NCBI GenBank assembly: GCA_023391315.1
Contig: JAEWBD010000277.1
Location: 1 to 5,630, forward strand
DNA from: Bacteroidota bacterium
GTDB lineage: Bacteria > Bacteroidota > Bacteroidia > Chitinophagales > Chitinophagaceae
Direction of reading: 5' to 3'
DNA length: 5,630 nucleotides
Position numbers and translations under genes: made by a program. Positions 1 through 5,630 of the stretch are shown here, piece after piece (position 1 is the stretch's first letter; each line of letters begins with the position of its first letter). A model generated the notes under the pieces. That model worked only from the letters and a program-made list of their open reading frames with translations. It had not been told where the DNA came from and made no database searches.

Positions 1-183
1 GCTTTACTGCATACATGGAAAAAAGTGGCTACCTGGCAAATTGAGAACAATGTTATTTGTGGTGATGCTACTGTTTCTTTTTATGCCATTAAACCCGGAA
101 GTGATGAGACTTTGATAAGAAATTTAACAACATATCAATCTTTATTACCGGCAGATGTAACGGTTGAGTATTATAATGAATAA
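1..183 (+). CDS. 3' end of an unrecognised gene (C-terminal 60 residues)
   Basis: Frame 1 is open from the left edge to a TAA at 181-183, giving a 60-residue C-terminal fragment that begins ALLHTWKKVATWQIENN and ends in VEYYNE. It is soluble-looking, with no membrane span, and I recognise no family motif, so no function is assigned. It is judged real for two reasons: the frame is open throughout, and its stop overlaps the next start by 8 bp (ATGAATAA), the same arrangement seen between the next two genes, which points to one operon. The product could belong to the same glycan assembly or modification pathway as the two acyltransferases that follow, but this is only inferred from position. The start and most of the gene lie left of the window. 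Confidence 0.72.
   Translation, partial: ALLHTWKKVATWQIENNVICGDATVSFYAIKPGSDETLIRNLTTYQSLLPADVTVEYYNE
176..183 (+). other. ATGAATAA stop/start overlap (translational coupling junction)
   Basis: The start ATG of the OafA-like acyltransferase (176-178) lies inside the last codons of the upstream gene, whose TAA is at 181-183. No purine-rich Shine-Dalgarno is visible just upstream, so a ribosome ending the first gene and re-initiating is the likely way the second is translated. This junction also favours ATG 176 over the in-frame TTG at 164. Confidence 0.6.
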
Positions 184-1384
184 CAATTCAGGATATATTA
201 AAAGTTTGGATGGCTTGCGGGCTATTGCTATTATTCTGGTTATGAGTTTTCATGCCGAAATAACACACTTTGGATGGCTTGGCGTACAATTGTTTTTTGT
301 GCTTTCCGGTTTTTTAATCACTGGTATTTTGTGGAAGGAAAAACAAAATACTGAATCAACACTTTCCTTTAAATTTAAGAAGTTCTGGATAAGGCGTTCA
401 CTGCGTATTTTCCCTTTATACTTTGGGTACCTGCTGCTTATAACGTTTACATACCTGCTCTTTCATTTTCCTTCCTATTATTCTGAATATGCATCTTATT
501 TATTTACTTATACTTTCAATTACACACGATCGTTGCCTGGGTGGCAGGGCAACCCGCTGTTTACGCATTTATGGTCTCTTTCAGTTGAGGAGCAGTTTTA
601 TTTGTTTTTCCCATTGATCATTTTTTTATGTCCGCAGCGGTTTATTAAAACTTTAATGGTTGCGGTAATCTTTCTTTCGCCTGTTACAAGATTTTTACTG
701 GGTGAATATTACACTGCAAAAGGCATGACGGAGCCTGTTGTTGCCGATATTGTTTACTGGAATACGCTGAGCCACCTGGATGCATTTTTTATGGGTGGGT
801 TGATCCCGGTTTTGTCATTGGATAAAAAGATAAAAAAGCCGCAACGGATTTTTACGGGTGCACTTGTTATTGCAATTATTGCGGGCATTATCAACTTCGC
901 TAATACAGATTCCGGTAAATATTTTTTTAATGATTTGGGATATAATTCTGGTCAGACACATTTATACCAGCACGTTTGGCATTACACAGTGCTTAATTTT
1001 TTATTTGCCTCGTTTATTCTTGCATTGATTAGTTATAACAGTAATAAAATATTCGCTTCTATAAGAAAACTACTTGAAACTAACTGGATGGTTAATGTTG
1101 GCAAGGTATCTTATGGTATGTATCTTTTTCACTGGGCCATTCTCGAATATGTATGCAAGCGGATTTTTACAACAGATAATCTTGCTCTGAAGGTAATTGT
1201 TTTTATTCCATATGTTATAACTGTTTACCTCGTTGCAAGTTTAAGTTTCAGGGTTTACGAATCCAGGTTTCTTAAACTTAAAGACACCCTTTTTACAAAG
1301 AAGAAAACAAAAAAAGCAAATATTCAGGTTGCACAGCCACCTGCTTCAGAACTTCCTTTTTTAAAACCAGCTTCCAATGAATAA
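176..1384 (+). CDS. Membrane-bound O-acyltransferase, acyltransferase-3 family (OafA/YrhL-like)
   Basis: Predicted 402-residue inner-membrane protein that would transfer an acyl group, usually acetyl, to a sugar hydroxyl of a surface glycan or lipid-linked intermediate. Seen: the N-terminal family signature LDGLRAIAIILVMSFH (residues 11-26) with the R-X10-H motif formed by R15 and H26; GVQLFFVLSGFLITG (36-50); a basic RRSLRIFPLY segment (73-82); the characteristic SVEEQFY (136-142); and GKVSYGMYLFHW (309-320) near the last spans. Many hydrophobic stretches fit about ten membrane helices. The C-terminal ~35 residues are Lys- and Pro-rich and probably cytosolic. Length is normal for a stand-alone OafA-type protein without a fused SGNH domain. 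I chose ATG 176 over an in-frame TTG at 164 because it gives a usual N-terminus and a short overlap with the upstream gene. The acceptor glycan cannot be told from sequence. Confidence 0.93.
   Translation: MNNNSGYIKSLDGLRAIAIILVMSFHAEITHFGWLGVQLFFVLSGFLITGILWKEKQNTESTLSFKFKKFWIRRSLRIFPLYFGYLLLITFTYLLFHFPSYYSEYASYLFTYTFNYTRSLPGWQGNPLFTHLWSLSVEEQFYLFFPLIIFLCPQRFIKTLMVAVIFLSPVTRFLLGEYYTAKGMTEPVVADIVYWNTLSHLDAFFMGGLIPVLSLDKKIKKPQRIFTGALVIAIIAGIINFANTDSGKYFFNDLGYNSGQTHLYQHVWHYTVLNFLFASFILALISYNSNKIFASIRKLLETNWMVNVGKVSYGMYLFHWAILEYVCKRIFTTDNLALKVIVFIPYVITVYLVASLSFRVYESRFLKLKDTLFTKKKTKKANIQVAQPPASELPFLKPASNE
1377..1384 (+). other. Second ATGAATAA stop/start overlap
   Basis: The ATG of the second acyltransferase (1377-1379) overlaps the stop of the first (TAA 1382-1384) by exactly the same 8 bases as at 176-183. 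There is no visible Shine-Dalgarno; the upstream bases are T/A-rich (CTTCCTTTTTTAAAACC). Translation is probably coupled to the upstream gene. Confidence 0.6.
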
Positions 1385-2522
1385 TAACCAGGTACAAAAA
1401 CAAAGCTGGGTATCAAAAGCGTTTAATCTCCCTGCCCTGCAAAAAAGCAGGCTGCCTTGGGTTGACTATCTTAAAGGCATTGCTATTGTTTTAGTTGTTT
1501 ACAGGCATTCCTTACTTGGCATTGAAGGCAGCGGCGAATATATACCACCCTATCTTGAACAGGCGAACCTGGTTTTTTACAGCTTCCGCATGCCCTTATT
1601 TTTTATGCTTTCAGGTATTTTTGCAAGCTTGAGCCTGAGAAAAAGGACCGTAAAACAATACATTGAGAATAAGTTTGAAACGTTGCTGTATCCCTATTTT
1701 ATATGGGTGATCATACAAATAACCTTGCAGATTTTTTCATCCGGGTTTACAAATTCAAACCGGGGCCTTATCGACTATACGTACATATTTTATCAGCCGA
1801 GGAATTTAGACCAGTTTTGGTATTTGCCTGCACTGTTTAATGCTGCTGTTGTGTATATCCTTATAAAAAAATATGTGACGCAAAAATGGTGGCTATTGTT
1901 ACTTATTGCTTTGGGGTTTTATTTTTTATCGCCTTATATGCAAAGCGTAAGCATGATTTCAGACTGGATGGAATTCTATATTTTCTTTGCTTTGGGCGAT
2001 ACAATATCGCAGTTGTTTTTTCATGAAAAGGTTCAAAGCTTTTTTAAAAACCCCCTTACATTATTAGTTGCTATTCCCTTTTTTATTCTTGCCCAATCAT
2101 TTTATTTAAACCACGACATGTATTACCTCACAACTGTAACCATGCGGGCCGAATTTTTGGTAATTGCATTTACGGGTTGTTTTACGATGCTTGCGTTTTC
2201 ATTCATGCTGCAAAAATTAAATGTAATGTCATGGTTAAGAATATTAGGTTATCATTCACTTTATATATATGTGATGCATGTTATGATAGCCGCTTTTACG
2301 AGAACGCTCCTGGTGCACGTTTTCAACATTCATAACGTATATATTATACTTATCTCCTGTATTACTGCAGGCTGTATTGCATCGATTATAATTTATAATC
2401 TTTTTATCTATAATAATTTTGCCTGGTTTTTATTTACTTATAAAAAGAACAGAAGACGGGCAGAAAGCTCCCTTCCAAAAAATACGGTCATTTCTCCAAA
2501 AACTGCAATTACGACCGGTTAA
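1377..2522 (+). CDS. Membrane acyltransferase, acyltransferase-3 superfamily (fucose-4-O-acetylase-like branch)
   Basis: Predicted 381-residue polytopic inner-membrane acyltransferase, probably acetylating a sugar on an exported polysaccharide or related glycan. Seen: a ~27-residue polar leader, then WVDYLKGIAIVLVVYRH (28-44), where K33 and H44 take the positions of the family R-X10-H motif; RMPLFFMLSGIFASL (71-85); a DQFWYLPALF motif (145-154); and GYHSLYIYVMHVM (291-303). The DYLKGIAI and FWYLPALF forms are what I know from the COG3594 (NolL-like) branch rather than OafA proteins. About ten hydrophobic spans are visible, ending near residue 355, followed by a basic RRR-containing tail. It shares little with its upstream neighbour beyond the superfamily motifs and a chance MNNN start, so the pair looks like two different enzymes rather than a recent tandem duplication. 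Both are read from the same transcript. Donor and acceptor are unknown. Confidence 0.9.
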   Translation: MNNNQVQKQSWVSKAFNLPALQKSRLPWVDYLKGIAIVLVVYRHSLLGIEGSGEYIPPYLEQANLVFYSFRMPLFFMLSGIFASLSLRKRTVKQYIENKFETLLYPYFIWVIIQITLQIFSSGFTNSNRGLIDYTYIFYQPRNLDQFWYLPALFNAAVVYILIKKYVTQKWWLLLLIALGFYFLSPYMQSVSMISDWMEFYIFFALGDTISQLFFHEKVQSFFKNPLTLLVAIPFFILAQSFYLNHDMYYLTTVTMRAEFLVIAFTGCFTMLAFSFMLQKLNVMSWLRILGYHSLYIYVMHVMIAAFTRTLLVHVFNIHNVYIILISCITAGCIASIIIYNLFIYNNFAWFLFTYKKNRRRAESSLPKNTVISPKTAITTG

Positions 2523-2524
2523 TT

Positions 2525-2542
2525 AAAACAAACGTTTGTTTT
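2525..2542. promoter_or_regulatory. Perfect 18-bp palindrome, LacI/PurR-type operator candidate
   Basis: AAAACAAACGTTTGTTTT reads the same on both strands, with 9-bp arms, no loop and a central CpG. It begins 2 bp after the stop of the second acyltransferase and 110 bp before the lipoprotein start. The core CAAACGTTTG matches the centre of the E. coli PurR box (ACGCAAACGTTTGCGT), and a palindrome with central CG is typical of LacI-family operators, so it may control the lipoprotein gene. With only two G/C pairs per arm, no loop and no distinct T-tract, it is a poor intrinsic terminator. Being an operator is an inference; AT-rich DNA can give such a palindrome by chance. Confidence 0.4.
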
Positions 2543-2652
2543 TGTAAAATAATGTTAAGCTAATACTCACCTCTATTCGGGAATGTTTTTTGATGGCTCA
2601 TCGCTTGTAAATTTTTTTCTACAAATTCAAAAAGCCTTAAAATTCATTAAGA

Positions 2653-3852
2653 ATGAGAAAATTGTTATTTCTGCTATTAGCAGTAAGTACGTGGTATGCA
2701 TGTACAAAAACGGGGGAAAGCCCGGTTACATCTTCAGATCCAATTCAATCTTCAGAACAATCCAACGCAACGGCAAAGCCCAAGCGAATTTTGCTAAAGC
2801 AGGGCGGGGATCTGGGGTTGTATATTAACGGTAAAAATTTCTCCTATTCGCCCGGAGATACTTTCGTTTTAACCGGAAAATGGAGTTATTGTACGCTGGA
2901 AAATGTTTATGGTACAGCGGACAAAAAAGTAGTTATCATAAATCAAGGAGGTCAGGTTCAATTATCTTCTGGTTTTTCTTTAACAAACTGCCGGTTTATA
3001 AAGGTTGTAGGTAACGGGACAAAAGATAAATATGGATTCCGTATCTCATCCGCTATAAATAGTGGTGTTGGCATTACCATCCAGGGCCGTTCTTCAAATA
3101 TCCAAATAGCAAGAGTAGATATTTACAACAAAACCTATGGATATTGGGTAAAACAGGAGGCTTCCTGTGCAGATAGCTTGCAATATCCGAATTGGGTGAT
3201 TAAAAATATAAGCATTTGCAATGGTCGCATTCAATCCTGTAACCAGGAGGGTATGTATTTAGGAAGTACAGATCCTAACGGCAAAAGAGCGATTACATGT
3301 AATGGAAAGACTATCTACCCAAAACCCCTGCGTTTAGGTAATATTAAAGTGTATGCTATGACTATCAATAATACCTACAGAAGTGGTATACAATTGTCTT
3401 GTGCATCAGAAGGTACTAATGAAATTTATAACAATACTATTTCCAATTGTGGCTTTGAGTATAATACGAATGGTCAGGGTTCCGGTATAAGCTTAGGAGG
3501 TTACACTACAGCCAACGTGCATGACAATACAATCAGCAATACCTTTACGATGGGTATTTCTTCGCTGGGGGCCGGCCCGCTTACCATCAGAAATAATAAA
3601 ATATCCAATACGGGGGTTTTATCGGGCCATAAGGCGAATGGAATGGCAAGCATCATGATTGACACACGTTATACAGATCCTACAACAAATACAACATTTA
3701 CGGTATATGGTAATACGATTGGCACCAATACGGATGTTGGTGTGCGTGTTTACAGAACTTATCCAACTTACACAACTAATAATGCGATATATAGTAATGG
3801 GACGGCTACAATAGCAGTAGACCCAAATATTAAATGGAGAGCTAGTAAGTAA
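2653..3852 (+). CDS. Right-handed parallel beta-helix lipoprotein
   Basis: Predicted 399-residue envelope lipoprotein. Residues 1-17 are a type II signal peptide (basic MRK, hydrophobic LLFLLLAV, lipobox WYAC with C17 as the acylated residue), followed by a Ser/Thr/Pro-rich linker to about residue 42. The rest is beta-strand rich, with repeated Asn turns typical of a parallel beta-helix: IYNNTISNC (258-266), VHDNTISNT (289-297), IRNNKISNT (312-320), VYGNTIGTN (351-359) and TNNAIYSNG (375-383). Earlier rungs include SSNIQIARVDIYN (147-159) and WVIKNISICNGRI (181-193). Such folds occur in polysaccharide lyases, glycoside hydrolases and sugar epimerases, and many Bacteroidota lipoproteins with this pattern are uncharacterised. 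I see no certain catalytic set, so substrate and activity are left open. The mature chain has eight cysteines besides C17, unusually many. ATG 2653 is chosen because it directly begins the signal peptide. Its 130-bp leader suggests its own promoter, and a hairpin terminator follows 22 bp after the stop. Confidence 0.88.
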   Translation: MRKLLFLLLAVSTWYACTKTGESPVTSSDPIQSSEQSNATAKPKRILLKQGGDLGLYINGKNFSYSPGDTFVLTGKWSYCTLENVYGTADKKVVIINQGGQVQLSSGFSLTNCRFIKVVGNGTKDKYGFRISSAINSGVGITIQGRSSNIQIARVDIYNKTYGYWVKQEASCADSLQYPNWVIKNISICNGRIQSCNQEGMYLGSTDPNGKRAITCNGKTIYPKPLRLGNIKVYAMTINNTYRSGIQLSCASEGTNEIYNNTISNCGFEYNTNGQGSGISLGGYTTANVHDNTISNTFTMGISSLGAGPLTIRNNKISNTGVLSGHKANGMASIMIDTRYTDPTTNTTFTVYGNTIGTNTDVGVRVYRTYPTYTTNNAIYSNGTATIAVDPNIKWRASK

Positions 3853-3874
3853 GTCTAATCTGATATAAAATAAA

Positions 3875-3913
3875 ACCGGGTTGTTATTTCTTGTAACAAC
3901 CCGGTCTTTTTAT
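3875..3913. terminator. Strong intrinsic terminator, probably bidirectional
   Basis: ACCGGGTTGTTA (3875-3886) pairs perfectly with TAACAACCCGGT (3894-3905): a 12-bp stem with a 7-nt loop TTTCTTG. On the plus strand it is followed by CTTTTTAT, ending the beta-helix lipoprotein transcript. On the minus strand the stem is followed by TTTTATTTTAT (complement of 3864-3874), so it can also stop transcripts of the transketolase gene, whose stop codon is at 3929-3931. It sits in the 76-bp gap between the two convergent genes. Confidence 0.9.
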
Positions 3914-3928
3914 ACAATATATCTCCAG

Positions 3929-5630
3929 TTACTTCAATAATTCTTTTGCTTTATTTATAACATTTTCAACAGTAAAGCCATATTCTTTCATTACCACATC
4001 GCCCGGTGCCGATTCACCGAATTTTGAAATACCAACTACATCGCCTTCATCAGTAACATATTTATGCCAGCCCATAGGAGAGCCTGCTTCAATTGAAATA
4101 CGCTTTTTTAAATTTTTGGGAAATACCGATTCTTTATAAGCCGCATCCTGTTTTTCAAACAATTCCCATGATGGCATGCTAACCACCTTTGCCGCAATGC
4201 CTTCTTCTTTTAACGCAGCTTGCGCTTTTACAGCCAATGAAACCTCGCTTCCGGTTGCTATTAGTATAAGCTGCGCATTTTCCGCATCAGATAAAATATA
4301 AGCGCCTTTTTCGAGGTTAGAAGCCTTTGCATATTTACTTTGATCCAAAGAAGGTAATTTTTGTCTTGAAAGCACAATTGCAACCGGGCCGCCGATATGC
4401 TCCAGCGCAACACGCCATGCCTGTGCTGTTTCATTGGCATCGCCGGGACGTATCACCGTTATATTTGGAATAGAACGCAAAGACGCCAATTGCTCAACTG
4501 GCTGATGCGTTGTGCCATCTTCACCCAGGCCAATGCTATCGTGCGTATAAACATAAATAGGTTTTAATTGCATAATGGCTGCCAGGCGAATGGGCGGGCG
4601 CATATATTCACTGAAAATTAAAAACGTTGCACCATAAGGCGTAAAACCTTTGGTAACCGCCATCCCATTTAAGATAGCGCCCATAGCGTGTTCACGAATG
4701 CCAAAGTGAAAGTTTTTGCCACCATAATTGCCGGCTTCAAAAGAGCTGGCATTTTTAATGAGTGTATTGGTTGAAGGGGCAAGATCGGCAGCGCCGCCAA
4801 TCATTAAAGGAAAGAAATCGGCAATGGCATTAATGGTTTTGCCCGATGCCTGGCGTGTTGCCATTGCATCATCAGGGCCAAATACAGGCAGCTTTTCTTT
4901 CCAGCCTTCCGGTAATTTACCGTTGCTGAAAAGTTCGTATTCCGCTGCCAGTTCAGGATATTTTTCTTTGTAAGCTGCAAATAATTCATTCCATTTCTTT
5001 TCGGTGTCTGCACCTTTAGAACCGGCTTTACGATAGAAGTCAAGCACTTCATCGGCTACCACAAAAGATTGTTCGGAATCGAAACCCAGGTTCTTTTTTG
5101 TTAATGCCAGTTCTTCTTTTCCCAAAGGAGCGCCATGAGATTCTGCTGTATCAACGGCATTGGGAGCGCCGTAAGAAATATGTGTCCTCACTAAAATAAG
5201 TGAAGGCTTATCTGTTACTTTCTTCGCATTTTCAATGGCGGCTGCTATGCCTTCTATATCATTGCCATCATCAACAGACTGTGTATGCCAACCATAGGCT
5301 TCAAAGCGCTTTGCCACGTCTTCATCAAAAGCAAGCGAAGTATCACCTTCTATTGAAATATGGTTATTATCGTAGAGGTAAATAATATTACCCAATTTTA
5401 AATGGCCTGCAATAGAAGCGGCTTCTGCGCTTACGCCTTCCATTAAATCACCATCGCTGCAAATGGCATAAATATTATAATTGAAAAGATCAAAGCCTTC
5501 TTTGTTATAGCGGGCAGCGAGATATTTTTGTGCTATCGCCATACCAACACCATTGGCAAAGCCCTGGCCTAAAGGACCGGTGGTGATTTCAATACCGGGT
5601 AATAAACCATATTCAGGATGGCCTGCCGTT
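3929..5630 (-). CDS. tkt: Transketolase, N-terminus cut by the window edge
   Basis: Cytosolic thiamine-diphosphate enzyme of the non-oxidative pentose phosphate pathway that moves two-carbon units from ketose to aldose phosphates. The frame stays open to the right edge, adding GHPEYGLLPGIEITTGPLGQ and a few more residues ahead of the first internal Met at 5542, so that Met is not the start. The visible 566 residues cover most of the pyrophosphate-binding domain, the pyrimidine-binding domain and the C-terminal domain. Counting from the first full codon at the edge, key sites are GHPEYG (His4), the cofactor motif SDGDLMEG to YDNN (58-89), SHGAPLG (His165), GGAADLAPST, GIREHAMGAI with the catalytic Glu313, YTHDSIGLGEDGTTHQPVEQ (His363, His375) and LSRQKLP (Arg422). 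These line up with E. coli TktA at an almost constant offset near 96, so about 95 residues are off-window. The gene looks intact and housekeeping, and is convergent with the lipoprotein gene. DXP synthase and split transketolases are excluded by the continuous full-length architecture. Confidence 0.97.
   Translation of the reverse strand, partial: TAGHPEYGLLPGIEITTGPLGQGFANGVGMAIAQKYLAARYNKEGFDLFNYNIYAICSDGDLMEGVSAEAASIAGHLKLGNIIYLYDNNHISIEGDTSLAFDEDVAKRFEAYGWHTQSVDDGNDIEGIAAAIENAKKVTDKPSLILVRTHISYGAPNAVDTAESHGAPLGKEELALTKKNLGFDSEQSFVVADEVLDFYRKAGSKGADTEKKWNELFAAYKEKYPELAAEYELFSNGKLPEGWKEKLPVFGPDDAMATRQASGKTINAIADFFPLMIGGAADLAPSTNTLIKNASSFEAGNYGGKNFHFGIREHAMGAILNGMAVTKGFTPYGATFLIFSEYMRPPIRLAAIMQLKPIYVYTHDSIGLGEDGTTHQPVEQLASLRSIPNITVIRPGDANETAQAWRVALEHIGGPVAIVLSRQKLPSLDQSKYAKASNLEKGAYILSDAENAQLILIATGSEVSLAVKAQAALKEEGIAAKVVSMPSWELFEKQDAAYKESVFPKNLKKRISIEAGSPMGWHKYVTDEGDVVGISKFGESAPGDVVMKEYGFTVENVINKAKELLK

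Noticed and set aside
164..175. TTG at 164 as an earlier start for the first acyltransferase
   Set aside because: It adds only four residues (MSII), uses a rarer start codon, and lengthens the overlap; ATG 176 matches the junction pattern of the next gene.
1436..1451. Hairpin CCTGC-AAAAAA-GCAGG early in the second acyltransferase gene
   Set aside because: The stem is only 5 bp within coding sequence and has no T-tract; no reason to call it regulatory.
2589..2615. Possible Bacteroidota-type promoter (TTTG at 2589-2592, TAAATTTT at 2608-2615) ahead of the lipoprotein
   Set aside because: The spacing is about 15 bp instead of the usual 19-21, and the -7 element lacks its final G. In DNA this AT-rich such matches are easy to find, so it is not called.
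2636..2651. Small inverted repeat CTTAA-AATTCA-TTAAG just before the lipoprotein ATG
   Set aside because: Only 5 bp and nearly all A/T; too weak to fold stably and likely by chance.
2583..2828. An 81-codon plus-strand open frame overlapping the lipoprotein start
   Set aside because: It overlaps the signal peptide and linker of the lipoprotein in another frame, has a compositionally unremarkable translation and no domain; the lipoprotein frame is clearly the real one.
4728..5385. Small open frames (about 60-82 codons) on both strands within transketolase
   Set aside because: They lie wholly inside a strongly conserved transketolase reading frame and have no recognisable motif; they are shadows.
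5540..5542. ATG at 5542 as the transketolase start
   Set aside because: The frame continues upstream with the conserved GHPEYG and TTGPLGQGFANGVG segments to the window edge, so this Met is internal.

Overview
The window looks like chromosomal DNA from a Bacteroidota bacterium, most likely in or near the Chitinophagaceae. This is inferred from four things: AT-rich sequence, starts without a clear Shine-Dalgarno, a lipoprotein with a short signal peptide ending in a lipobox cysteine, and a secreted beta-helix protein of a type I associate with this phylum. No sequence search was possible, so the taxon is an inference.

Layout: (1) Positions 1-183 hold the last 60 codons of an unrecognised plus-strand gene. 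(2) Positions 176-1384 and 1377-2522 encode two multi-membrane-span acyltransferases of the acyltransferase-3 superfamily, one OafA-like and one closer to the fucose-4-O-acetylase-like (COG3594) branch. The three plus-strand genes are chained by two identical 8-bp ATGAATAA overlaps, so they almost certainly form one translationally coupled operon. (3) A 130-bp gap carries a perfect 18-bp palindrome with an AAACGTTT core, 2 bp after the second acyltransferase stop. (4) Positions 2653-3852 encode a lipoprotein with a right-handed parallel beta-helix. (5) A strong hairpin at 3875-3905, with T-rich flanks on both strands, closes this gene and also faces the end of the convergent gene. (6) From 3929 off the right edge, on the minus strand, is transketolase, missing only about 95 N-terminal residues.

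How they may work together: the two acyltransferases probably O-acylate a cell-surface or exported glycan, and the beta-helix lipoprotein could bind or process a polysaccharide at the cell envelope. That makes the left part plausibly the tail of a polysaccharide biosynthesis or modification locus. Transketolase is a housekeeping pentose-phosphate enzyme on the opposite strand, insulated by the terminator, and probably has no functional link to the rest. I see no mobile element, CRISPR array, RNA gene or clearly new system; the points most worth a second look are the duplicated overlap junction, the palindrome and the beta-helix lipoprotein.
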